Assembly: GCA_964011275.1 (NCBI GenBank)
Contig: CAXGOB010000008.1
Span: 1-64,000 of the forward strand
DNA: 64,000 nt
Source: UBA7328 sp002471345
Lineage (GTDB): Bacteria; Bacteroidota; Bacteroidia; Chitinophagales; Saprospiraceae
Direction of reading: 5' to 3'
Under the pieces are notes generated by a model that was not told the origin of the DNA, did not search any database, and worked only from the letters and a program-made list of their open reading frames with translations. Both the position numbers and the translations under genes were made by a program. Below, piece after piece: positions 56,961 through 64,000 of the stretch; within the stretch, counting starts at the first letter, position 1; every line of letters begins with the position of its first letter.

Positions 56961-57638
56961 TTATAGATACTGATTTATTTTTTTAAGATCCTCTTCCATT
57001 TGCGAGGCTACAACTTTATAGGATCCATAAAAACTAGCTTTTGTTCCTTCCACTTTTCCTTGAGCCGTGTCCACTTCTGCTTTGAGTTTTTCTAGATCTT
57101 TTTTATGTTTTTCAATCTCTTTTGAAAGTTGTTTTATTTGATTCTCCTTTTGCGAAATTGTATCATCTAGGGTTTTGAATTCTTGTTTTCTTTGTCCTAC
57201 TTTTTGATTGATTTGATTAGTAAGTGCTTGGTTAAATTTTGACTCTTCATTTTTCAATACATCAAGATAGTGTTTCACACTTTTAACCAATTTATCTTTA
57301 TCTATCCCCATAGTGGATGCCATAGCATATGCAGACTTAAACTGCGTAGCCTCATCCATATTCATTTTAGATAATGACTGTAAAGATTGTTTGTATTCTA
57401 AATAATCGAAACCGTCAATATTGTTCTTTTCAACAGCTTCAAGTAGAATGTTTACAAATTTTTCCTGAGGAGCGCCTTCCTTTATTGCGATGTTTTTAGA
57501 AGTAGGAGCGTTGTTAGATTTTGAACTCGAAGAAGTTTTTGACTGTGGTTTTGATACTTTAGTCGAAGAGGAACTTTCTTCTTTGGGAGATCGACTTTCT
57601 TCCTCAATTACAAATAGTGATTTTAGTTTTTTAAGCAT
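56961..57638 (-). CDS. Coiled-coil protein with serine-rich linker, partner of the downstream membrane protein
   Basis: This 225-residue protein starts with a short basic segment (MLKKLKSLFVIEEE), followed by a Ser/Lys-rich low-complexity linker (about 15-50), a helical domain (FVNILLEAVEKNNIDGFDY, then KMNMDEATQFKSAYAMASTM) and a long coiled coil (about 130-190, with EIEKHKKDLEKLKAEV). There is no signal peptide or membrane helix. It lies 2 nt upstream of the membrane coiled-coil gene. I know no family for it. It may be the cytoplasmic partner, recruited by coiled-coil contacts. Confidence 0.7.
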   Translation of the reverse strand: MLKKLKSLFVIEEESRSPKEESSSSTKVSKPQSKTSSSSKSNNAPTSKNIAIKEGAPQEKFVNILLEAVEKNNIDGFDYLEYKQSLQSLSKMNMDEATQFKSAYAMASTMGIDKDKLVKSVKHYLDVLKNEESKFNQALTNQINQKVGQRKQEFKTLDDTISQKENQIKQLSKEIEKHKKDLEKLKAEVDTAQGKVEGTKASFYGSYKVVASQMEEDLKKINQYL

Positions 57639-57837
57639 AGTTTTCCAAGAATAAGTAAAAACTGATCAAATGTGTAGATTATACTTGATTACTTAGACCA
57701 AGTATGTCATTTTTTCTATGTTTTCAAAAATAAAGAAATTGCCTGAAGAGATTGACGATAAAATCTAATTCTTGTTCCTTTTCAAACTCATACATTTAAA
57801 AAAATGGAGATAAGGCTATAATTCCAAAAGTGATTGC

Positions 57838-59634
57838 TTAATCAAGTAACCTAACATCACCTTCTGCAACATGAATAGTCCTTAATTCCATTGCTCTGCT
57901 ATCCACATCTACACTTCCATTTTCCAACCTCAAAACTCCTCTTGGACAAACAGCAGAACAAATACCACAACCCACGCAGCTACTTCTAACAATATCTTGG
58001 CCTCTTTGAGCATACCATCTTACGTCTATACCCATTTCACAATATGTTGAGCAGTTTCCACACGAAATGCACTGACCTCCATTAGTTGTAATTCTAAATC
58101 TGGATTTGAATTTTTGAACCAATCCAAGATAGGCAGCGAGTGGGCATCCAAATCTGCACCACACTCTATTCCCCATAAGTGGATAGAAACCGGTACCGAC
58201 AACTCCGGCAAATGCACTTCCTATTAAAAACCCATACCAAGTTCGAACATTATCACTATTGAGAAAGAGTATCTGTGAATTTCCACTGAAATAACTGTAG
58301 AGTACCATTAAGGTCATGATCACTGCAAAGAGTAATACTCCATGAATAATATATCTCTCATATTTCCATGCTCGCAGACTTTTATCACTTAACTGCCTAT
58401 ATGGATCGCCCATTGTTTCTGCTAAGCCACCACAACCACATACCCAGGAGCAATACCACCTCTTTCCAAAAAAGTAAGTGAAAAGTGGTACTCCAATAAG
58501 GGTAAGCAATATCCCCCATACTAGCATGAAAATACCTAGTCCTCCACTTTGAGTAAGTTCATTTAAGTTATAGTTGAAAAAGAAGTCATAGTCCAGCGGC
58601 CAGATATTTTTAAAATCATACCAAGGTTGATTCAATCTGACTAGTATTTCTGGTATCAAAAAAGCAAAAGCCGTTTGAAAAAACATGACAGATGATGTTC
58701 GCCATATCTGATATTTATTATGTCTATACTTAGCTAACATTCGAAGTCCCATCACAATGACAATGACAGAATACATAAGACCATACAGGAACCATTGTGA
58801 GGCACCATTGCCACTGAGTGCCTGACTAATTGGACTTACCATATCCGTCCATGCTGTGATATGCTGCGGCATCCAATAAAGGAGAATATAAAAAATGATA
58901 AAATAAACACCAGCTATCATGCCTAACCATCCTGTTATGTCTGGAGATGAAGAACGTGCAGGCCTGTTCTCTTTATCCTCATGTTTATAAATCACTAAAG
59001 CCATGATGACAAGAGTGGCCACAGCGGTGATAATAGGCCAAAGCAAGTTATAGCCCATATATGAAATTCCGTAAAGTAGAACTCCAAGGGTGGTAGCAGA
59101 TAAAAACAAAGCCTTCCATCTAAATGTCAGACCTCTAGTAAGTGCATGGTGGTAAATGCTATTGTTTTTAATGCCTTCAATTCCCGAAAATTTAGGAATG
59201 ATAAATAGCAGTCCTCCTAATATGGCTAGTCCAAATGTCAAGAGGAAAAATTGCATAGGACTCTTTTTTATTGGCCCATTGGCTGCAGCGATGACATGAC
59301 TGTTAGAATATCCTTTGATCCATCCATTGCCCATTCTATAATCCCATTCACTTACCCCTTCAGGTGCTATTCCGTTTTTGAAGTTTTCTTCTAATGTCTT
59401 CTGGGCTGAATTTAGAACATTCTTAAAAGCAGACTCTGCAGCAAAACTAGATTTATAAGTTGTATTATAAATTTCATATTCTAATGCTTTTTGCTTGATT
59501 ACATCTGCATGATGAACATTTTCTATGCTAATAGCATCAGCCTTAAACTCATAGTTGTTAAGTCCTAACATGCCGGTGAAAATGACCAATGCTGTAAAAA
59601 ACAATCCGATTCCTATATGTTGTAATGTTTTCAT
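57838..59634 (-). CDS. Membrane polyferredoxin (NosR/NapH-like 4Fe-4S protein)
   Basis: From the ATG at 59634 this is 598 residues; a TTG two codons upstream would overlap the previous gene. An N-terminal helix, a soluble segment (about 30-115), and about eight to ten membrane helices are followed by cysteine-rich parts: RWYCSWVCGCGG, CRFGCPLAAYLG (both as in NapH/NosR), then two ferredoxin clusters, CISCGNCSTYC and CVGCGICSAVC. Such proteins move electrons between the quinone pool and soluble or periplasmic partners. No nitrous-oxide or nitrate reductase genes are near. It directly follows a flavoprotein gene in the same direction, so the two probably form one redox unit. Confidence 0.88.
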   Translation of the reverse strand: MKTLQHIGIGLFFTALVIFTGMLGLNNYEFKADAISIENVHHADVIKQKALEYEIYNTTYKSSFAAESAFKNVLNSAQKTLEENFKNGIAPEGVSEWDYRMGNGWIKGYSNSHVIAAANGPIKKSPMQFFLLTFGLAILGGLLFIIPKFSGIEGIKNNSIYHHALTRGLTFRWKALFLSATTLGVLLYGISYMGYNLLWPIITAVATLVIMALVIYKHEDKENRPARSSSPDITGWLGMIAGVYFIIFYILLYWMPQHITAWTDMVSPISQALSGNGASQWFLYGLMYSVIVIVMGLRMLAKYRHNKYQIWRTSSVMFFQTAFAFLIPEILVRLNQPWYDFKNIWPLDYDFFFNYNLNELTQSGGLGIFMLVWGILLTLIGVPLFTYFFGKRWYCSWVCGCGGLAETMGDPYRQLSDKSLRAWKYERYIIHGVLLFAVIMTLMVLYSYFSGNSQILFLNSDNVRTWYGFLIGSAFAGVVGTGFYPLMGNRVWCRFGCPLAAYLGLVQKFKSRFRITTNGGQCISCGNCSTYCEMGIDVRWYAQRGQDIVRSSCVGCGICSAVCPRGVLRLENGSVDVDSRAMELRTIHVAEGDVRLLD

Positions 59635-59636
59635 AA

Positions 59637-61016
59637 TCAAGCCCTTATTTTGTTTTTGAGAAATGAAAACACGTCATTTAGGCCTCTTTTAGAATTGAGA
59701 GAAATGGATGTCCCGTTTTGTTCATTGTAAAGTGCTACTACCTCTTTTTCATAACAATCATAAAATTCAGGATCAAAATTGGCCAAAGCTAATTGAGGTA
59801 GCATTTCTTCAATATGGATACCTTCGGCCAGCCATTTATCACAAATCTCATGTCGATATCTGACTCCCATCAAATTAAATCCAATAACGACTTTTGTAGA
59901 AGTGTCAAAATTGATTCTGATACTTTTTTTATTATCAGCATGTTTCCAAAACAAGCTGCTGATTCCATTTGGAAGTTCTCTTGGTATGTCGCCATATACT
60001 TGATATTCAATATCCAGAAATTTGGCAGAATTAAACCAAATTCCAGGAATGTACTTCGTCTTTTTATCACATATGGTGTGTGCTACTGTTTCGCCCATTA
60101 TTCTTCCAGTATACCATACGGCTTCAATGGGACGACGGCCAGGAGCTGGGTTGCTATGTTGGGAACAGTCACCTATAGCATATACATCCATTAAATTCGA
60201 TTCTAAATATTCATTGACCACTATCCCTCTTTCTATGTTAAGGTCAGTTTCCTTCAAAAATGATACATTAGGGCTCACACCTGCAGTAAGTCCCACATAT
60301 CCACATTCGATTTGATCTCCAGTCTCTTTGACAATGATGCCAGAGACCTTCCCATGGCCGTCATCTATGATTTCTTGTAAATTACTTTCTAACCTTAGAT
60401 CGATACCATGTTCTATGATATGATCACCAATCATCTGAGCTTCTTCTATAGGCATAATATTATCCCAATAATTAGTCTCCCTTACAATCATACTGACTGG
60501 TATATCTCTCGAATGAAACATCTCAGCCATTTCTAACCCTATGAGCCCTCCACCGACAACTACAGCACGTTTTAACCCCTCAGAATACAGTTCCATATTT
60601 TCTAAATCTTGAAAACTGTATAACCCAGATACTCCATCTAAATCTTGACCTGGCCAACCAAACTTATTAGACTTACTACCTGTAGCGATAATGAGTTTGT
60701 CATAATTTAACTTAGATCCATTGTCTAGATCAAGATGCTTGGATTTGAAATCAACACCATTTACATGAGCATGTAAAAGATCAATTCTGTTCTTACTCCA
60801 AAACCAATCTTCATATGGCTTGGTATCCTCATATCTCATATGACCCATGTAGATATACATTAGGGCAGTGCGAGAATAAAAATGCTCTGTTTCTGAGGAA
60901 ATAATGGTGATTTTGTGATCACTAAGCTTTCTAATCCATCTTGCCGCGGTGACTCCACTTATGCCATTACCAATAATAGCTATATGCATAGTTTTTGAAT
61001 ATTTTGAGTGGTTCAT
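59637..61016 (-). CDS. NAD(P)/FAD-dependent oxidoreductase
   Basis: This 459-residue flavoprotein has the FAD motif HIAIIGNGISGVTAAR, the second nucleotide motif AVVVGGGLIGLEMAE, and the C-terminal DVYAIGDCSQ that closes the FAD site, as in NADH oxidase, nitrite reductase and rubredoxin reductase-type enzymes. There is no redox cysteine pair. The extra C-terminal domain (about 330-459) is uncharacterised. It ends 2 nt before the ATG of the membrane polyferredoxin and likely feeds it electrons from NAD(P)H. M10 is a good alternative start because the Rossmann strand begins there. Confidence 0.9.
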   Translation of the reverse strand: MNHSKYSKTMHIAIIGNGISGVTAARWIRKLSDHKITIISSETEHFYSRTALMYIYMGHMRYEDTKPYEDWFWSKNRIDLLHAHVNGVDFKSKHLDLDNGSKLNYDKLIIATGSKSNKFGWPGQDLDGVSGLYSFQDLENMELYSEGLKRAVVVGGGLIGLEMAEMFHSRDIPVSMIVRETNYWDNIMPIEEAQMIGDHIIEHGIDLRLESNLQEIIDDGHGKVSGIIVKETGDQIECGYVGLTAGVSPNVSFLKETDLNIERGIVVNEYLESNLMDVYAIGDCSQHSNPAPGRRPIEAVWYTGRIMGETVAHTICDKKTKYIPGIWFNSAKFLDIEYQVYGDIPRELPNGISSLFWKHADNKKSIRINFDTSTKVVIGFNLMGVRYRHEICDKWLAEGIHIEEMLPQLALANFDPEFYDCYEKEVVALYNEQNGTSISLNSKRGLNDVFSFLKNKIRA

Positions 61017-61186
61017 TCAAGTATACAGCTTATAACGTTAATTGCTAGATGAGCTTATAAATATAATGTCCTCTGATGGACACGACATCTAGAAATGAGT
61101 GATAAAGGCATGGTAAACCAAAGTAAAATTGAGTTTTAATTTTAAAATGTCATTTAGTTTGCATTTGAGCAATTGTGTACGTAACA

Positions 61187-61201
61187 TATTGATTATCAAT
61201 A
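61187..61201. repeat. 15-bp palindrome TATTGATTATCAATA
   Basis: Perfect palindrome around a central T, a possible operator for the divergent flavoprotein and T9SS mini-protein genes. The spacing of its TTGAT and ATCAA half-sites (1 nt) does not fit an FNR box. Confidence 0.5.
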
Positions 61202-61264
61202 ATATATAAATTATTGTATTTTTTTATATTTAATATAAATATTTCTTGTATTTTCGTATCGTGG

Positions 61265-61285
61265 AAAGGGTATTCACCCTTTTTT
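61265..61285 (+). terminator. Terminator-like hairpin in the leader of the T9SS mini-protein
   Basis: AAAGGGT (61265-61271) pairs with ACCCTTT (61276-61282) around an ATTC loop and is followed by T residues. No gene precedes it on this strand, so it could be an attenuator or the end of a short RNA. Confidence 0.55.
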
Positions 61286-61355
61286 ATTGTCTATTAAGCG
61301 TTGTTAACATTTTAGTAATACATACGTTCTATTAAAAGAAGTATTTTCGGTTTTA

Positions 61356-61688
61356 ATGAAGTCTATCTTACTACATATCATTCTCTTCACTATGGTACTA
61401 TTGCCAACGGATATGGCTGCAGACCAAACTCTTAAGATAGATCCTACCATTAAAAAAACTAAAATCAGCATTTATCCTAATCCTGTTCAAGACGTTTTTC
61501 AATTGAGTCATCCTGACTTAGTGAAATCAATCAGTATAAATAGTATTGCTGGAAGAGAGGTGAAGAGGTTTGAAGTGCTAGGTAAGAATACGTTTACAAT
61601 TGATGATTTGAGCAAGGGTATATATATCGTCAGATTATTTGATGATAATAACGAGCCTATCAAAGTTATGCGCCTTAACAAAGCATAA
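61356..61688 (+). CDS. Minimal secreted protein: signal peptide plus T9SS type A sorting domain
   Basis: This 110-residue protein has a signal peptide (1-22, hydrophobic core LLHIILFTMVLLP) and, after about 15 residues, a full T9SS type A sorting domain: ISIYPNPVQDVFQL, SISINSIAGREVKRF, and LSKGIYIVRLFDD with a basic end (MRLNKA). Such C-terminal domains direct cargo through SprA and are normally attached to a large enzyme or adhesin. Here there is virtually no passenger. It may be a genuine tiny surface protein, or a remnant of a larger one. SprA itself is encoded at 15925. It converges on the pterin synthase gene. Confidence 0.88.
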   Translation: MKSILLHIILFTMVLLPTDMAADQTLKIDPTIKKTKISIYPNPVQDVFQLSHPDLVKSISINSIAGREVKRFEVLGKNTFTIDDLSKGIYIVRLFDDNNEPIKVMRLNKA

Positions 61689-61722
61689 TTTTTCCCTATA
61701 TTTTTAAGTAGTCAAATTTCTA

Positions 61723-62130
61723 TCAAGCAGGATACTCAACGAAGTTTCTTGGCGTCTCATATAACCGTATAGTCAGATCAAAATCTGGGTTTAATTTGCC
61801 TTTAAGAATATTGTAAATAAGAATACAGAAGTTTTCTGTACTTGTCATCATATCTTGAAATTCAGGAATGTCCAAATTGAGATTCTTGTGATCAAACTTG
61901 TTTTCAATTTCAATTTTTATAATATCCTTTAATTCTTTAAGGTTCATGACATATCCTGTTGCAGGATCGATTTCACCAGTTATTTTCACTTCTAGCTCAT
62001 AGTTGTGTCCATGAAAATTGTGGTTATTACACTTCCCAAATACTTTCCAGTTCTTGTCATCCGACCAGTCAGGATTATATAATCGATGGGCGGCATTAAA
62101 ATGGGCTTTTCTAAAGATGCTTATTCTCAT
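61723..62130 (-). CDS. 6-pyruvoyl tetrahydropterin synthase family protein
   Basis: This 135-residue enzyme has zinc ligands H15 (in FNAAHRL), H40 and H42, with the active-site cysteine C34 in CNNHNFHGHNYELEV. The C-N-N-x-N-x-H-G-H-N-Y form matches tetrahydropterin synthases rather than the CxxxHGH motif of QueD, though in bacteria both names are applied to this family. It would convert dihydroneopterin triphosphate to 6-pyruvoyl-tetrahydropterin (pterin route) or carboxy-tetrahydropterin (queuosine route). No queC, queE or folE gene is close by to decide. Confidence 0.9.
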   Translation of the reverse strand: MRISIFRKAHFNAAHRLYNPDWSDDKNWKVFGKCNNHNFHGHNYELEVKITGEIDPATGYVMNLKELKDIIKIEIENKFDHKNLNLDIPEFQDMMTSTENFCILIYNILKGKLNPDFDLTIRLYETPRNFVEYPA

Positions 62131-62209
62131 ATAATGTAATTGCTAATTGGTTAACACATATCAATCTCAGTGAGTTCAAAATGACAGGTATAATTCCTTC
62201 TTAATTTGA

Positions 62210-63172
62210 CTAAAATTCCATTGTTTCCCTTCCACATCTTCCAAAGGATCCTACCTTTTCTTCAAGAAATTGGTACAAAAGTGCTCTGTATTCATCAGGT
62301 CTAGTATTGATGTCTTTACAATGATCTGCACCCCATTCTGTATGTATAAAAGTGCAATTAGGATGTAATTTTTTTGAAATATTTACGGATTGATGCGAAC
62401 CAGTGGATCCATCTGTCCGGGAGTGGATTAGAAAAACAGGTTCTGTGATTTTAGCGGCTGCTAAAATTGGACTTGCTTGTCTATAATCTATATCTGCTCT
62501 AATATTAACGAATCCCATTGCTGCAGGGCTTAATAAATCTACTATGCCTCCATATTGCTTCTTTCCTCTTTCATAAATTGCTGTAAACCAATCTTGATAT
62601 GGAGCATCGGCCATGATAAATGCCATTTCACTTTCATATGCACCTGCCATTAACACTGTTGCTGCTCCCCATGAAGCACCAGCCCAGCCAATTTGATGAT
62701 TTTCTAACCCAGATTCTGATTTCAACCATTCCGTCACAGCTACATGATCATCTTTCTCATTTATACCTGCTGTCGGCATTGCTTCATTATCCGATTCTCC
62801 ATGTCCTCTATGATCATAGATGACTACATCACATCCACAATCCCAAAACATGTCGGCATATTTTAGCATTGCAGTCTTCCCACTGGTATGTCCATGAGAA
62901 ATCACAACACCACAATTTATAGAATCTACATTTTCAAAATACTCTCCTCTAATTCTCACATCTCCTTTAGATTTCACTTCAAATTTTTCGGGCTCACCCA
63001 TTTCTTTGATGATATCATCATGAGTTACCACCCAACCATTATTGAGATCTGCAATTTGTGCTTGAGTGGTTTTATAATTAACCGTGAGAATCTGTGATGA
63101 TATACTCCATGCTAGAAAGACATATCCTGCGAATAGAATGGCCAAGAGGACTAAAATTATTTTCTTAATCAT
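62210..63172 (-). CDS. Membrane-anchored alpha/beta hydrolase
   Basis: From the ATG at 63172 this is 320 residues; a start 19 codons upstream is possible but would precede the signal anchor. It begins with a membrane segment (MIKKIILVLLAILFAGYVFLAW), written as IILVLLAILFAGYVF, then a serine hydrolase core: oxyanion region VISHGHTSGK, nucleophile elbow GASWGAA, and a late GADHCKD with the catalytic His. The active site would face the periplasm. Substrate is unknown: esters, peptides or lipids are possible. It is divergent from proC. Confidence 0.85.
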   Translation of the reverse strand: MIKKIILVLLAILFAGYVFLAWSISSQILTVNYKTTQAQIADLNNGWVVTHDDIIKEMGEPEKFEVKSKGDVRIRGEYFENVDSINCGVVISHGHTSGKTAMLKYADMFWDCGCDVVIYDHRGHGESDNEAMPTAGINEKDDHVAVTEWLKSESGLENHQIGWAGASWGAATVLMAGAYESEMAFIMADAPYQDWFTAIYERGKKQYGGIVDLLSPAAMGFVNIRADIDYRQASPILAAAKITEPVFLIHSRTDGSTGSHQSVNISKKLHPNCTFIHTEWGADHCKDINTRPDEYRALLYQFLEEKVGSFGRCGRETMEF

Positions 63173-63316
63173 AACTGCAAATGTAGCAATTGAATAAAGC
63201 TTTTGTTGCCTTTCATTTGAATAGACCAAATTGGATAGAAGTCATTCATTTTTTTGAAGAAACGGATGAAGGCTCAACTTAATAAATTTTACATTTATGA
63301 CTTAATAAACACAATT

Positions 63317-64000
63317 ATGAAGTTATTGGTAATAGGAGGAGGCAACATGGGACATACCTATGCTCTGTCTATAAAATCATCCATGTCAGAAATAGATATT
63401 GCCATTTTAGAGGCCTATCCACCTAGAGTGAAGCAACTGAGGGAGGAAAATCTCTTTGATGTATACACTGAGCCAGAAATAGGATTAAGAAATGTTGATA
63501 TTATCATGTTAGCTGTTAAACCTCAGCATAGTGCGAGTCTTTTTGCAAATATGAAGCCACATGTTACTGCGGAAATTTTGGTTATCTCTATTATGGCCGG
63601 TGTAAAAATGGAATCAATATCTATGGCTCTAGGCACGCCAAAAGTAGCTAGAGCAATGCCAAATCTTCCTGCACAAGTAGGAAAGGGAATGACAGCATAC
63701 TGTACCTCTTCCATTATCAACTCAGATGAAAGCGCATTGATTAAACAAATATTGGGGAGTACTGGAGAGGCAATTCCAGTTGATACAGAAAATGATATAG
63801 ATGCAAGTACAGGTATATCAGGAAGTGGTCCAGCATATGTTTTTTACTTCATGCAGTCCATGATGGAGGCTGCAGAAAAATTAGGATTTTCAACAAATGA
63901 GGCGAAGCTTCTGGTTACCCAGACCTTCGATGGTGCAGTTTCTCTTTTTAGGAAAAATGACCTTTCCACTATGGAATGGATGAACCGTGTAGCATCTAAA
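63317..64000 (+). CDS. proC: Pyrroline-5-carboxylate reductase (cut by window edge)
   Basis: The first 228 residues of ProC are present; the rest lies beyond the window. It starts MKLLVIGGGNMGHTYALSI (NADPH Rossmann motif), has MLAVKPQH and VARAMPNLPAQVGKGMTAY, and the conserved ISGSGPAYVFYFMQSMMEAA of the substrate site. It reduces pyrroline-5-carboxylate to proline, the last step of the pathway that ProA (47789) serves. The ATG at 63317 is unambiguous. Divergent from the hydrolase gene with 144 nt between the starts. Confidence 0.95.
   Translation, partial: MKLLVIGGGNMGHTYALSIKSSMSEIDIAILEAYPPRVKQLREENLFDVYTEPEIGLRNVDIIMLAVKPQHSASLFANMKPHVTAEILVISIMAGVKMESISMALGTPKVARAMPNLPAQVGKGMTAYCTSSIINSDESALIKQILGSTGEAIPVDTENDIDASTGISGSGPAYVFYFMQSMMEAAEKLGFSTNEAKLLVTQTFDGAVSLFRKNDLSTMEWMNRVASK

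Larger units (their letters stand above)
61017..61355. other. Intergenic region with palindrome and terminator-like leader hairpin
   Basis: No gene is seen. The right half is very AT-rich and holds a perfect 15-bp palindrome at 61187-61201 and a terminator-like hairpin at 61265-61285, both on the 5' side of the T9SS mini-protein gene. TATTTTCG near 61250 and 61340 resemble the TAnnTTTG -7 element but are imperfect. Confidence 0.5.

Noticed and set aside
57838..59634. NosR or NapH assignment
   Set aside because: Cysteine motifs are shared, but no nitrous-oxide or nitrate reductase genes are present, so a specific name is not justified.
61187..61201. FNR box
   Set aside because: Half-sites TTGAT and ATCAA are separated by 1 nt, not 4; kept only as an unassigned palindrome.
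1..64000. tRNA, rRNA, CRISPR, insertion sequence or prophage
   Set aside because: None seen on reading: no cloverleaf-like segments in gaps, no regular spaced repeats, no transposase, integrase or phage structural motifs.

Overview
This window is AT-rich chromosomal DNA from a member of the phylum Bacteroidota. The evidence is a complete SprA (the giant outer-membrane channel of the type IX secretion system, T9SS) next to ruvA, a T9SS type A sorting domain, BatA-type von Willebrand membrane proteins, DUF4199 and DUF2490 proteins, Bacteroidota-type -7 elements (TAnnTTTG) and few Shine-Dalgarno sequences. A Saprospiria-like or related marine or sludge lineage is possible, but that is a guess. 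I see no phage, insertion sequence, CRISPR array, tRNA or rRNA. Almost all DNA is ordinary chromosomal coding sequence, with 48 protein-coding loci.

Layout. 1-1357: two overlapping acyl-CoA dehydrogenase genes (minus), the second cut by the window edge. 1519-5048: an outer-membrane DUF2490-like barrel, a secreted M1 aminopeptidase and a coupled six-helix membrane protein. 5084-6546: a prenylcysteine-oxidase-like flavoprotein gene broken by a frameshift at a 5-bp tandem duplication. 6682-9011: an MsbA-like ABC exporter and a small membrane protein, then a 440-nt gap with two hairpins and a terminator (possible small RNA). 9451-13644: a three-gene periplasmic foldase operon (two parvulin proteins around a lipoprotein). 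13753-15027 purD; 15167-24264 ruvA, sprA and a lipoprotein; 24439-28249 an aminotransferase and topA.

28322-38869: mostly envelope and peptide-handling genes: a DUF6794-like protein, an oligopeptidase B lipoprotein, a vWA membrane protein, a protein usually mislabelled asparagine synthetase B, a dipeptide-handling operon (M20 peptidase, secreted DsrE-like protein, VanX-like dipeptidase) and a two-domain fasciclin lipoprotein. 39103-45010: a 1073-residue Asp-box propeller protein, a sulfatase and a dihaem cytochrome c peroxidase. 45606-48988: a Crp/Fnr regulator with DoxX and pirin genes, and proA. 49146-55918: a propeller lipoprotein, a BatA-like protein, a dihydroorotase-like protein lacking catalytic residues and a normal start codon, DUF4199 and a glycosyltransferase. 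55939-64000: a two-gene coiled-coil membrane system, a polyferredoxin/flavoprotein redox pair, a 110-residue protein that is almost only a T9SS sorting domain, a pterin synthase, an alpha/beta hydrolase and the start of proC.

How they fit. Much of the window serves the cell envelope: export (SprA), outer-membrane folding (SurA-like foldases), sorting-domain cargo, and secreted peptidases and hydrolases. The least explained parts are the coiled-coil pair at 55939-57638, the redox pair at 57838-61016, the catalytically dead dihydroorotase paralogue at 53072-54303, the eukaryote-like prenylcysteine oxidase and the passenger-free T9SS mini-protein. All functional calls come from reading motifs by eye. 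No database search was run.
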